Shown here piece after piece: positions 23,933 to 36,816 of a stretch of 64,000 nucleotides of DNA; position 1 is the first letter of the stretch, and each line of letters begins with the position of its first letter. A program made the translations under genes and the position numbers. The notes beneath the pieces are model-generated. The model was given only the letters and a program-made list of their open reading frames with translations, made no database searches and was not told the DNA's origin. This DNA comes from Lathyrus oleraceus (lineage: Eukaryota > Streptophyta > Magnoliopsida > Fabales > Fabaceae). The stretch lies in NCBI RefSeq assembly GCF_024323335.1, contig NC_066584.1, positions 240,091,994 to 240,155,993 on the forward strand, written 5' to 3'.

Positions 23933-25178
23933 TGTGAAGAAGAGTTCTTCTTGTCCTTGGTTATAATTTTGATGAACACAAACACATCAACAAAAATAAG
24001 TCAAAGCTTGAAGGCTAGAGAAACTAAGTTCTAATTATCAGAAAGCTTTGGGAAATTAATGGAAGAAACAAGATGGTTGAATATGAATTACAATTCAAGT
24101 ATATACATCTTAATTGCTCAGAAGTATCATGGATATTCATATTAAACCTTTCATACATCTTTTAAAATGATTTTGAAACTAACCATTATGTTTTTGGTAA
24201 ATTGTGGCATTTGATTCGGCCATAACAACACTTTAAAGTTGCCACAATTTGTACTGATTACTCAAAACATAAAAATACCTTATTTTATGAAAAGGTATCA
24301 TGTGTAACCAGTTATACCATCTCTGGTAACTAGTTACATATTTGAAAACTTCAAATTTTATATATCGCTTCAGTTGTAACCAGTTATGCTTATTGTGTTA
24401 ACTGGTTACCACTGAAGCAGTGACATATTTTCATGAAAAACCTGATTCCAATGTGTTACAACTTTCATACATCAAACATGGAAATGTTTCAAGAATATAC
24501 ACTCTTTCAGAAAGGTATATTTCATGTATATATACTTGTGGTTTCAGTTTTCAAAAGAAAAACTCTTAGACATGGAAATTTTATATTTCAAAAGAGATTC
24601 CTTGATATATAACTTTCACATCTTATAATCTAAACAAGTTTCTAAAATTTCAAATATGAAACTTTCTGCATGAACTTTCATACATATTCATTCAAATTTC
24701 ATTCATATTATTTTGAGCACTTAGGTGTATATGTTTGGATTATGATCAATATAAAGAGAAGATTAATTAATACATAATTAATTCAAGAGCTATAACTTGT
24801 GTTACAAACTCAAATTTGTGTATACTTTATTGTCCAGGATTATTGGAAACAAGAGAGTGAAAAAGAAAGGATTGTTTTCTTTTTCTCTTGTGCTGCTTAA
24901 GTTAGAAGATTGTAGGATATGTCTTAATGGAAGACTTGTACAAAGATTTAACATAGTGGAAAATCTCTCATAAGGAGTGAGGGAACTGGATTACTCTTGG
25001 TTGGAAAGAGGAATAAATATATATCGTTGTGTTCTTTTATTTTCTGCATTTATTTTTCAGCATATTTACTTTCATATCAATTCTGAAAAATAATAAAACC
25101 AGTGTTAACGCTTCAAATTGAGAAAAGTATAATAGCTCTAATTCACCCCCCCTCTTAGACACTGTGCATAAACTTACA
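23933..25178 (+). mobile_element. 3' LTR of the gag-only copia, 1,246 bp
   Basis: It runs from TGTGAAGAAGAGTTC to AAACTTACA. It is uninterrupted and shows the original site of the solo LTR found in its partner. Inside are paired motifs of the type GTAACCAGTTA. AATTCACCCCCCCTCTTAG lies just before the end. Confidence 0.88.
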
Positions 25179-25183
25179 GAATC

Positions 25184-25995
25184 AATTTTATCTTTATCAC
25201 TTAATGGTTCATTTTCAACAGACGTGGCTTCATCCATCCTTTTTTTGAAAGGTCTTCCCTTTTCCTTGTTGGAACTTTCTTTGGCCTTTTTTTCTTTGGT
25301 CTATTGCCTTTTTTTTCCTTGAGTTGAATCATTCACTTCTAATTCATCCATATGTTGATCATTCTGACCAGCAACAAAGCTTCATACTCCTACCAAGACG
25401 TCATCAATTCCATCATTTAATACCTCCTCATCATAGTCATCAAACATGTACCTTAATGCACCATCATCACTTTATTCATTAAGTTCACTCTTAACAGTTT
25501 TTCATTTTGTTCAAATACCTCATGAAGGGTGTCAATGTCAGATATCTCACTCAGGGTGTCAGCTTCAGGTATCTCAGGCAGGGTGTCAGGTATCTCAGGT
25601 TGGCCCTCAGTTTATTGTTCGGTGGGTTGGACATGAGTTAGTAAAGGTTGGACATCAACTACGTCTACTATATCAGGTCGGGAAATAGGATGAACTATGT
25701 ATATGTCTACCTTTCCACGAGTCTTGGACCAATTTATTAGTTATATTGCACCGAAGTCATTAACTAGCTCATTTAATGTACCAACAAAATCATACTACAT
25801 TTCAAGTATCCCAGGATACCCCATTTCTTTAACAACATCCAAAATTTCAAAATAACTCCATCTATCACCATTACACTTCTTGTTTGACATTATCCCTCCT
25901 ACATATGTACCGATATCATCAAATTGTCCCCCATGATAAAAGTCAACATAAAAACATCCATTTTGGGCAAAAACATTGTACGATGTAGAAATCAA
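25184..25995 (-). pseudogene. MULE transposase, N-terminal part (piece 1 of 3)
   Basis: The minus-strand reading starts with the N-terminal domain common in plant MULE proteins: FYVDFYHGGQFDDIGTYVGG (about 25950-25891), RWSYFEILDVV and MGYPG. An acidic, proline-containing linker follows (ISRPDIVDVVDVQP, PEIPDTLPEIPE) and then a Lys-rich run. It stops at the copia target duplication, and the frame resumes at 19157. In-frame stops lie near 25793 and 25730. The true ATG is uncertain; 25995 is where the open frame begins. Confidence 0.8.
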
Positions 25996-26505
25996 TAGAG
26001 CTATAAGGGACCATATACAAAACCCTAGACTTCAATAAAGCAAATACATTTTCGTAGGGAAAATGATACTTACCTCAATTTTTAATGCTTCGCTTCTGAG
26101 TTTGTCTCCCTGGAATCTTTCATCTCCCTTCTTTGTTCGCAGCAACTCGTTTATTTTTTGAGTTTAGAATTTTAGGGTTAGGTTTAGGGGTGCTGCTTAA
26201 ATTAGGGGATTTTGCCTAATTAAATAAAAGGGTAATTTACAACAATTACATCTCAACAAAGTTACAATCATCTCAACAGTGTTATAGTCACATAAGCATG
26301 ATTAATGACATTTGTGCATTTTTGAAACAGATTCATAAAAATGGCCAACATTGTAGACATTATGTAACTTAAAGGACCGACATGTAGAAGAAAAACTTAA
26401 AGGATCAATCTGTTACAATTAAATATCCTAAAGGACCCCTGGGGTAATTAAGTCATTTTTTAATTATAAGTTGTTTTAATTTTTTTTCATATATTAAACT
26501 TATAG
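25996..26505 (-). other. MULE 5' flank, possible leader and terminal region
   Basis: On the minus strand a GAGGTAAGTAT donor-like site (about 26076) suggests a leader intron. Further out the sequence becomes phrases such as AAAGGACC and GGGGTAATTAAGTCATTTTT (about 26430-26456), which resemble MULE terminal sequence. I cannot confirm terminal inverted repeats, because the other end would lie beyond the copia insertion at 11443. Confidence 0.4.
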
Positions 26506-26706
26506 AATAAATTTTAGATTTAATTATAGTTTCGATCCCCTATTTTATGTGATTCATGAAATTGATCTTCCTATTTTAAATTTAAAAGAGTTTTAGACCC
26601 CCTATTTTAAATTTAAACACTTTTGGTCATCTTTTCATACTTTTGCATTTAAAATTAACAATGTTCTAATTTTTAAATGATAAGTTACAGGTGAAACATG
26701 ACAAAT

Positions 26707-26790
<84 letters not shown>

Positions 26791-26999
26791 AAACATATTA
26801 TTGAACTTTATAAATAAAAATATTATATAAAAAACTAACATCTCGTTGATTTTCTATAAAAAAAGTGAGATACAGAGGTCAAAACTATTTAAATTTGAAA
26901 TAGAAGGACCAAAATTATTTAAATTTAAAATAGAGAAACAAATTTCGTGAATTAGATAAAATAGGGGACCAAAATTATAATTTAATCTAAAATTTATTT
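26506..26999. mobile_element. Foldback / MITE-like inverted repeat with AT-rich loop
   Basis: The left arm (from 26506, AATAAATTTTAGATT, then CCCCTATTTTATGTGATTCA and repeated CCTATTTTAAATTTAAA) is the approximate reverse complement of the right arm ending at 26999. Each arm is about 130-140 bp. Between the arms is an (AT)n run at 26710-26790. There is no coding capacity. It fits a nonautonomous DNA transposon of the foldback type; the target duplication is unclear in this AT-rich setting. Confidence 0.72.
26710..26790. repeat. (AT)n microsatellite in the foldback loop
   Basis: About 80 bp of alternating AT with one TTT break near 26777. Confidence 0.96.
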
Positions 27000-27730
<731 letters not shown>

Positions 27731-29949
27731 TGTAACACCCCCTAAACTACTACTACTCAAATACAATATACAATTACATAATCAGAGTAAATTAAAGCAT
27801 GCATACATGAGGGCATCATATTTACTTCTGCCAGAAACAACACATGTCATGGTCACCTACAAGTAACACAGATTATAAATCAAAACCAAATAACCAACAT
27901 GTAAACTCACACAGCAAAATAACATCTCTCTTCATAAATGGTAAATAGTGATGATTCCCATAAATCGTCTACCACAAAATATCATTTTGGGCTCTAAGGC
28001 CACTCAACATCAAAACCAACATGTCCAAATAACAAGTTAAAAGAGAGCACATCAATATCTCTCAACATCAAAACAAATACAAATAATCCCATAAACCCCA
28101 GTGTTACACGACCAGAGAACTATAGACTACCTAGTCAAAACACAACAAGAACTAGCCTCCGAATCTAATCCTTGTGCGAAGTACCACTATCTCCGGTACC
28201 TGAGCGATGTTGCGATAGAAAATCATTTCAACAGAAGGGTGAGAATTCAAATCATTATAGAAAAACATAATAATATGAAATGTATAACAAACATACATAT
28301 ATTATTAGAATTCGTCACGCTTCATACAAACATGCATCATATCATCTTATTAAAGAATTACATGTTTACCATCATACGACATGGCTCAACAATCCACAAG
28401 TATTCATTTATAAATACTAAATGATGTACAAAAGTCATATTTCACAACATATTGATTTTATGTAAATATTATCATCCATCCTCATTTACAAATCATCATC
28501 AAATATGTATACAACTTTCACATGATTCCATAATGTATACAAGTCACCATTTCATCACATATATCACAAATATGCACACATATCACATCAACAACACATC
28601 AAAAATTCATATCAAATGGATCACCTAAAATCCACGTATATGCATATCTATCAAAATCATATCCACACAATCATACCACATAATCACACAAACAATATTT
28701 CATACCGACACATGCAACTCAATGTGTGACTCAATGCGATATGCATGTGGATCCCATCCGTTATCATTTCTGACTTGCCGAGCATCTCTCAAATAGACTA
28801 GATAACCACCTCTAAAGCTCGATTCGGCCTTAAGCTTTCACACCCCATTTGGCGTTAGGTTTGGGACAAGCAAATAATCTACACGAGATTACCCAACATT
28901 GCCTCTTTCATAGACTCATGCTAGTGTAAATGTGTAACAACAACAAGACTCATGCGATTAAGACGATCGCAACCCCTTAATCATACATAAGCATACAAAA
29001 TCCAACATTTGCACAACATACACCTAACATGACTTCAATCCCAAACAATACATCAAATAGCATTCATCATCTCATCACAACACATTAACATAAAGCAAAC
29101 AAGATAATTCATGTTATTCATCAAATTCTCCAATTTACATCATCACATGCATAATTTCAAGTATTATGTTTCTTCACAAAATCCATCTTAAAACATCCAA
29201 TACATGCCGAATAATAGAAAACATGCCATTCACATTCACCACACATGCATCATACATCCACATTAGGATCATATTAGCAACTATTAGGATCATAGAAACA
29301 AGATTCTAAGCTCCACTAATTTTCACCAAAATCCTAAATCATTTTCAAGTGAAACTCAAACATGCAATTATACACCAAATCATGTTCTATACACATACCC
29401 ATTCATGGAATTCAATATAGAAACATCATAGCATAACATAAATATCAATTTCATGGATTAAAACATAAACACATGTTAGTGTTTCTCAAAAATCAAAATC
29501 CCCAAATCCTAAGTTCATGATATCTAACCCACATATGTTACATATATTATATTTACCCATGACCACTTGAAATCCCATCCTTACCTTAGTATAGATGAAA
29601 TCTCTAAGTCCTTCTTCTTATAGTTTCCTCTTCTCCTCTTTCTCTTCTCTTCTCTTCTCTTCTCTCTTCTTCTCTTGTTTTACAAAACTAACTCTAATCT
29701 CTAATACCTTACTATCTTTTTAACTTATAATGGGCTTAACCCACTTTTCCACGCATTCTAATTAATTAGGCCCATTACTATACAATTGCTATTTCTAATC
29801 ATAAAATTCAATTATTCAAATTACACATATATTCAAATAATTCAAATAATCACTAGAACACATATTTAATTAGTTATCACACCAAATAATGATTAATTAA
29901 AATAAACACCTAAACAAAATAAATATGGAAATTAAATCGGGGTGTTACA
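27731..29949 (-). mobile_element. Chromovirus (Tekay/Del-like) 3' LTR, 2,219 bp
   Basis: In plus coordinates it starts TGTAACACCCCCTAAAC and ends GGGGTGTTACA, so the outer 10-11 bases are inverted copies. It lies past the polypurine tract of the minus-strand element, which makes it the 3' LTR. It matches 34289-36775 along its length but lacks about 290 bp present there (35791-36095). A pyrimidine-rich TCTTCTC stretch lies at 29625-29680. Confidence 0.92.
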
Positions 29950-29968
29950 ACTCTCCTCCACTTGAAAT
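29950..29968 (-). other. Polypurine tract, chromovirus copy A
   Basis: On the minus strand it reads CAAGTGGAGGAGAGT immediately before the 3' LTR. The copy B equivalent (36776-36794) has the more regular CAAGTGGGGGAGAGT. Confidence 0.85.
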
Positions 29969-30014
29969 ATTTTCGTCCTCGAAAATTACCTCAAACAAAC
30001 AGCTCGGGATATGA

Positions 30015-30653
30015 ATCCCTCATCTGACTCTCAAGCTCCCACGTCACATTTCCACAAGCCGGTCCTCCCCGACTTTCACCAAAGCGATATCTTTACCACG
30101 GAGTTGTTTCACCTCTCTATCTTCTATCCGCATAGGTAATGTCTCCACTGTCAAATTATCTCTAACCTCAACATCATCTAATTGGACAACATGCGAAGGA
30201 TCCGCAATGTATCTCCTCAATTGAGACACATGAAACACATCATAGAGATTAGCAAGTGACGGCGGCAACGTAATCCGATAATCCACGCCACCTACTTTCT
30301 CGGAAAATCTGATACAGACCAATAAAATGCAGCATTAACTTACGCGACTTTAATACTCAACTAACACCCGTTACCGGAGTAACTCTTAAAAACACATGAT
30401 CATCTACCTCAAACTCAAGCGTTTTCCTTCTCTTGTCATGGTAACTCTTATGACGACTCTGAGAAACCTTCATCTTCTCTCTGATCATTTTAATCTTATC
30501 AGTAGCCTGTTGAACTATCTCAGGTCCAACCACAACACTCTCTCCAGGCTCGTACCAACACAAAGGCGCCCTACACCTTCTACCATACAAAGCTTCAAAC
30601 TGAGCCATACCAATACTCGAATGAAAACTATTGTTGTAGGTAAACTCAATCAA
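30015..30653 (-). pseudogene. Chromovirus A: integrase C-terminus and chromodomain-like tail
   Basis: The sequence covers FTYNNSFHSSIGM (end of the integrase core region), YGRRCRAPLCW, then EKVGGVDYRI, VFHVSQLRRYIADPS and a chromodomain-like tail (REVKQLRGKDIALVKV). In Del/Tekay chromoviruses this tail is thought to guide integration to heterochromatin. At least two frameshifts break it, at about 30335 and 30060, and a short deletion lies near 30660. Copy B has the same region in one open frame. Confidence 0.88.
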
Positions 30654-30737
30654 AGGAAATTAACTATCACAAGCATCTCCCTGTTCCAAAACACAAGCTC
30701 TCAAAAGATCCTCAAGCGACTGAATCGTCCTCTCAAT

Positions 30738-32114
30738 CTAACCATCTGCCTGCGGATGATAAGCAAAACTGAAACACAACTTTGTACCCAAAGCATGTTG
30801 CAAACCTTCCCAAAATCTCGAAGTAAACCTCTCATCCCTATCTGACACAATGCTAGACGAAATACCATGCAAACTGACAATTTTCTCAATATACAGCTTT
30901 GCAAGCCTCTCCATCGGATAATCCATTATTATCGGAATAAAGTGAGCAGATTTTGTCAACCTATCCACAATAACCCAAATAGCTTCACAATTACTCGGAG
31001 TCCTAGGTAAACCAGAAACAAAATCCATAGAAATACTATCCCATTTCCATTCAGGAATAGAGAACGGTTGTAACAAACCAGACGACTTCTGATGCTCAAT
31101 CTTCGATTTCTGACAAATCAAACACGAATACACAAATTCCGTAATCTCTTTCTTCATACTAGGCCACCAAAACAATTTCCTCAAATCTTGATACATCTTA
31201 GTAGCACCAGGATGAATACTCAAACCACTATGATGTCCTTCATCAAGAATCCTCTTTCTCAAATCCGAAACATCGGGAACACAAACTCTACCATGACACC
31301 TCATGATACCATTCTCATCAATCCGAAAATCACCACCTTTACCTTGATTGATCAACGTCAATCGATCTACCAAAACCAAATCATATTTCTGACCTTCTCG
31401 AATCGCATCCAAAATTCCACTAGTAAGCTTCAACATACCAAGCTTCACTCCAAAAGAAGTCTCTTCACAAACCAAACTCATATCTCGAAATTGTTCAAGC
31501 AAATCCAATTCTCGCACCATCAACATCAACATATGCAAAGATTTCCTACTCAAAGCACCGTCTACAACATTCGCTTTTCCAGGATGGTAATTCAAACCAA
31601 AATCATAATCCTTCAAGAATTCCAACCATCTCCTTTGTCTCATATTCAACTCTTTCTGATCGAACAAATATTTTAAACTCTTATGATCACTAAACACATC
31701 GAATCTCGACCCAAACAAATAATGTCTCCAAATCTTCAAAACAAACACAACAACAACTAATTCTAAATCAGGAGTCGGATAATTCCTCTCATGCACTTTG
31801 AGTTGCCTTGAAGCATAAGCTACAACTTGTTGATTCTGCATTAACACACCTCCTAAACCCATCAAAGAAGCATCACTATACACAACAAATGGTTTTGATG
31901 GATTCGGTAAAATCAAAACAGGAGGAGTAGTCAATCTCCTCTCCAGCTCTTGAAAACTAGCTTCACGCTGTGCAGTCCAAATGAAAGCTTGACCTTTCCT
32001 AGTGAACTGCGTTAATGACAAAGATAACTTAGAAAAGCCTTCAATAAAATTTCGATAATAACTTGCCAAACCATGAAAACTACGAATCTCAGACACAGAT
32101 TTCAGCCTTCCCAT
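30738..32114 (-). pseudogene. Chromovirus A: RNase H and integrase
   Basis: A 458-codon open stretch holds the end of RT (SFHGLASYYRNFI), RNase H (VVYSDASLMGLGG, DLELV, FSDHKSLKYLF), the integrase zinc-binding HHCC motif (GHHSGLSIHPGATK...CLICQKS) and the integrase core. The first two acids of DDE (SMDFVSG; SDRDERF) are present; the Glu follows a stop codon at about 30735. A one-base deletion near 32112 separates this from the RT segment upstream. It copies and integrates element DNA in intact relatives; here it is dead. Confidence 0.93.
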
Positions 32115-32935
32115 TGAGATATAGCCTCAATCTTAGAAGGATCAACCGAAATACCACCACTAGAGATCACATGGCCAAGGAAACTCACTTCCGTCAACCA
32201 AAACTCGCACTTCGAAAGTTTAGTAAATAACTGTTTCTCTTTCAATACAGATAAAACAATCCTCAATTACTCATCATGATCCTCTTCACTCTTCAAATAG
32301 ATCAAAATATCATCGATAAACATAATAACAAACTTATCAAGATATTTATGAAAAATCCGATTCATGTACTCCATAAATACACCAGGTGCATTCATCACAC
32401 TGAAAGGCATCACCGAATACTCATAGTATCCATACCTTGTTCTAAAAGCAGTCTTCTGAATATCTTCATCTTTCACACGGATCTGATGATACCCATACCT
32501 CAAATCAATCTTGCTAAACACACAAGCACCAACCAACTGATCCATCAAATCATCAATCCTTGGAAGCAGATACTTTTTCTTGATAGTGACCTTATTCAGT
32601 TATCTGTAATCCATACACAACCTCATAGTACCTTCTTTCTTCTTAACTAATAAGACAGGTGCACCCCACAGTGACACACTCAGACGAATAAACCTCTTAT
32701 CAAGCAAATCCTCTAGTTGACTCTTCAACTCTTTCAACTCAAATGGTGACGTCAGATACGGAGCCATCGATACCGGACTAGTACCAGGAGTTAAATCAAT
32801 TGTGAACTCAACTTCATGTTCAGGCGGCAAATCGCTAACCTCATCAGGAAACACTTTAGAAAAATCACGAACAACTGGAAATTCACCCATTGTTCCATTT
32901 TCACTAAGCTTCAAACTTGTCACCAACATAAACAC
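32115..32935 (-). pseudogene. Chromovirus A: reverse transcriptase
   Basis: The RT signature runs [65 protein letters not shown] and the catalytic FIDDILIY (about 32310). Two in-frame stops, after LCMDYR (about 32600) and at 32267, interrupt one continuous frame that ends with a frameshift at about 32112. The catalytic Asp pair is kept. Confidence 0.93.
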
Positions 32936-32947
32936 TTCAGCACCATA

Positions 32948-33520
32948 TCACACAGATTCATTCACTTGTTGAGTAGACAAGAATAAATCACCTTCCTTCT
33001 CTGGCTCAAGAAAAAGAACAAATTTCGCAAAACAATTGATATAGACATGGTTGGCCCTCAACCAATCCATTCCCCAAATAATACCAAGTTGACTCAATGG
33101 AAGACACACTAAATCAACTTCAAAATCTTTATCACAAATATTCAACGGACATTTCAAACAAACAGATGAAGTAGTCACTGAACCCATAGCCGGAGTATCA
33201 ATAAACATGCTTCCACGCATAACAGATAATTCAAGATTCAATCTCTTAGAACAATCCAAATAAATAAAAGAATACATCACACTGGTATCAATAATAGCAA
33301 TCAAAGGCATATTATTAATAAAGCACGTACCTTGAATCAATCTCTCCTCAGCAGAAGTATCAACACCTGACAATGCAAACACTTTCCCTTTGGCTTGCTC
33401 CTTCTTTGGCTTATTGCACTTGGTACTAATGTGCCCTTGCTCACCACAGTTATAGCAAGTCACATTCGAACCAACTCTGCAATCAAAAGATTTGTAACCT
33501 TGCTTGCACACTTGGAACAA
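32948..33520 (-). pseudogene. Chromovirus A: Gag zinc knuckle and aspartic protease
   Basis: The segment opens with a CX2CX4HX4C knuckle (CYNCGEQGHISTKC, about 33455-33414), then the retropepsin-like domain. The active-site Asp-Thr-Gly is changed: the frame reads IIDTSVMYSFI, with Ser in the Gly position. GMDWLRANHVYINC follows, as in this family. A stop ends the stretch at 32948, just before RT. Confidence 0.9.
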
Positions 33521-33521
33521 G

Positions 33522-34155
33522 TCACATCGCCCTTAGGACACTCGGGAGCACGATGTCCCTCAACACCATATCTGAAGCACTTGACAGGAGTGTGAGATCC
33601 TCCCCCACTCGACTTCTTGCCATCACCATCTTTCTTCTTACCATCATACGGTTTCCCTCAGAATTTCCCTTTTCCTTTCTTATAATGCAAGAACTTGTAA
33701 TGAGCAGCACTCTCACGACTATCCTCATCATAGATCATACTCTTGTTAACCAACTTAGAAAATCTCCTAATCTGTTGGTAACCCATTGCATTCTTTATAT
33801 CAGGTCTCAAGCCATTCACAAACTTAAGGCACTTGGATCTCTCAGCATTAGCAGTATTATAATCGGAACAAAATTTGATCAACTCCTCAAACTTTGCAGC
33901 ATACTCAACTATGGTACCATTACCTTGCTTCAACTCAAGGAATTCAATTTCCTTCTTTCCACAAATATCTTCTGGAAAATACTTCTCCAGAAAAGCATCA
34001 CGGAAAAGTGCCCAAGTAGCTTCAATGCCATCCTCATCAAATCTCTGAACAGTGTTGCGCCACCAGCATTCATTTGCGGAATGACACCAGCCAACAGGGT
34101 CAATGCCTCCTCAAGCGCATCATCATTCCTTTCAGCAACCATCTTCCTGCTGCAC
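33522..34155 (-). pseudogene. Chromovirus A: Gag, shortened and frameshifted
   Basis: The probable start is MVAERNDDALEEAL (about 34142). Most of the capsid domain is missing: the reading passes within about 60 bp to the FRDAFLEKYFP region in another frame, then to YAAKFEELIKFCSDY and GLRPDIKNAMG. At least two frame changes precede the knuckle segment. The region looks like an internal deletion plus small indels. Confidence 0.85.
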
Positions 34156-34272
34156 CAACCAAACAACCACAACAATAAGGATTGTTATACAAACTGTATC
34201 GACCGTGTCATACACACAAATCAGATATAACAGAATCAAAAAAATTCATAACCTGGCCGAATGACCGACTGT

Positions 34273-34284
34273 GCTCTGATACCA
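34273..34284 (-). other. Primer binding site, chromovirus A
   Basis: The minus strand reads TGGTATCAGAGC, complementary to the 3' end of initiator methionine tRNA. It lies 4 bases inside the 5' LTR (plus-strand 34289). This fixes the element orientation and LTR border. Confidence 0.95.
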
Positions 34285-34288
34285 CTAA

Positions 34289-36775
34289 TGTAACACCCCT
34301 TAAACTACTACTACTCAAATACAACATACAATTGCATAATCAGAATAAACTAAAGTATGCATACACGGGGGCATCACATTTACTTCTGCCATAAACAACA
34401 CATGCCATGGTCACATACAAGTAACACAAATTATAAATCAAAACCAAATAACCAACATGCAAAATCACACAGGGGAATAACATCTCTCTTCATAAATGGT
34501 AAATAGTGATGATTCCCATAAATTGTCTACCACAAAATATCATTTTGGGCTCTAAGGCCACTCAACATCAAAATCAACATATCCAAATAACAAGATAAAA
34601 GAGAGCACAACAATATCTCTCAACATCAAAACAAATACAAATAATCCCATAAACCCCAGTGTTACACGACAAGAACTAGCCTCCGAATCTAATCCTTGTG
34701 CGAAGCACCACTATCTCCGGTACCTGAGCGATGTTGCGATAGAAAATCATTTCAACAGAAGGGTGAGAATTCAAATCATTATAGAAAAATATAATAATAT
34801 GAAATGTATAACAAACATACATATATTATTAGAATTCGTCATGCTTCATACAAACATTCATCATATCATCTTATTAAAGAATCACATGTTTACCATCATA
34901 CGACATGGCTCAACAATCCACAAGTATTCATTTATAAATACTAAACGATGTACAAAAGTCATATTTCACAACATATTGATTTTATGTAAATATTATCATC
35001 CATCCTCATTTACAAATCATCATCAAATATGTATACAACTTTCACATGATTCCATAATGTATACAAGTCACCATTTCATCACATATATCACAAATATGCA
35101 CATATATCACATCAACAACACATCAACAATTCATATCAAATGGATCACCTAAAATTCACGTATATGCATATCTACCAAAATCATATCCACACAATCATAT
35201 CACATAATCACACAAACAACAACTCACACCGACACGTGCGACTCAATGTGTGACTCAATGCGATATGCATGTGGATCCCATCCGTTATAATTTCCGGCTT
35301 GCCGAGTGTCTCTCAAATAGACTAGATAACCAACTCTAAAGCTCGATTCAACCTCAAGCTTTCAAACCCCATTCAGCGTTAGGTTTGGGACAAGCAAATA
35401 ATCTACGCAAAAATACCCAACATTGCCTCTTTCATAGACTCATGCTAGTGTAAGTGTGCAACAACAATAAGACTCATGCAATTAAGACGGTCGCAACCCC
35501 TTAATCATACATAAGCATACCACATCCAACATTTGCACAACATACACCTAACATGACTTCAATCCCAAACAGTACATCAAATAACATTCATCATCTCATC
35601 ACAACACATTAACATAAAGCGAACAAGTCAATTCATATTATTCATCAAATTCACCAATTCACATAATCACATACATAATTTAAAGTATTATGTTTCTTCA
35701 TAAAATCCATCTAAAACCATCCAATACATGCCAAACAATAGAAAACATGTCATTCACATTCACCACACATACAACATACATTCATATTAGGATTCTTTTA
35801 ATAAAACATTAATTTTCTGTTATCAAAATGAATATCACGTTATAGATAATATTTTTAGCTTCGTAACGGTCCAAACGATACCTCAAATGGAGTTACGGTT
35901 CAAAAGTTATTGAACTTACAAGTTTTTCAAAATGCTGCCAAAAACCAGAAAATTTGTTGTTGCGAAAATGCTGTCAAAAACCCAAAAAACTGCTGTTGCG
36001 AAAATGCTACTGTCCAGCATGAATTTTCATCATAAAACCACATTAATCCATCATTTTTCATGAAATAAATAGTTATACAACCTATATATATATCATATAG
36101 CAACTATTAGGATCATAGAAACAAGATTCTAAGCTCCACTAATTTTCACCAAAATCCCAAATCAACCATTTTCAAGTGAAACTCAAACATACAATTATAC
36201 ACCAAATCATGTTCTATGCACATATCCATTCATGGAACTCAATATAGAAAGATCATAACATAACATAAACATCAATTTCATGGATTAAAACATAAACACA
36301 TGTTAGGGTTTCTCAAAAATCAAAATCCTCAAATCCTAAGTTCATGATATCTAACCCACATACATTATATACATTATGTTTACCCATGACCACTTGAAAT
36401 TCCACCCTTACCTTAGTATAGATGAAATCTCTAGGTCCTTCTTCTTCTAGTTTCCTCTTCTCCCCTTTCTCTTCTCTTCTCTTCTATTCTCTCTTCTTCT
36501 CTTGTTTTACAAAACTAACTCTAATCTCTAAAACCCTTACTATCTTTTTAACTCATAATGAGCTTAACCCACTTATCTACCCATTCTAATTAATTAGGCC
36601 CATTACTAGATAATTGCTATTTCTACTCATAAAATTCAATTATTCAAATAACACAAATATTCAAAGAATTCAAATAATTACCAGAACACATATTTAATTA
36701 ATTATCACACCAAATAATGATTAATTAAAATAAACACCTAATAAATAAATACATAAATTAAATCGGGGTGTTACA
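34289..36775 (-). mobile_element. Chromovirus LTR shared by copies A and B, 2,487 bp
   Basis: It serves as the 5' LTR of copy A (primer site at 34273) and also abuts the polypurine tract of copy B (36776), so it is also B's 3' LTR. It contains a 290-bp stretch (35791-36095) with CCAAACGATACCTCAAATGG that the left LTR lacks; short ATCAT matches at the edges suggest a deletion in the left LTR. Termini are TGTAACACCCC and GGGGTGTTACA. Confidence 0.92.
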
Positions 36776-36816
36776 ACTCTCCCCCACTTGAACTATTTTC
36801 GTCCTAAAAAATTACC

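Larger units (their letters stand above)
19158..25178 (+). mobile_element. Non-autonomous gag-only Ty1/copia element
   Basis: This has two LTRs in direct orientation (19158 and 23933), a gag region, and a polypurine tract, but no protease, integrase, RT or RNase H. Flanks AAATC (19153-19157) and GAATC (25179-25183) match at 4 of 5 bases. The MULE reading frame continues on both sides, confirming insertion into that gene. Without the nested solo LTR (20034-21381 plus one duplication) it is about 4.7 kb. Known gag-only LTR elements (TR-GAG type) depend on relatives for pol; this copy fits that pattern or a deleted SIRE-type element. Confidence 0.85.

Noticed and set aside
30396..31676. Plus-strand frames of 124-225 codons across the chromovirus
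   Set aside because: Antisense shadows of the Gag-Pol frames; no domain on the plus strand.
34273..34284. tRNA-like sequence
   Set aside because: Only the 12-base primer binding site complementary to a tRNA end; no cloverleaf around it.
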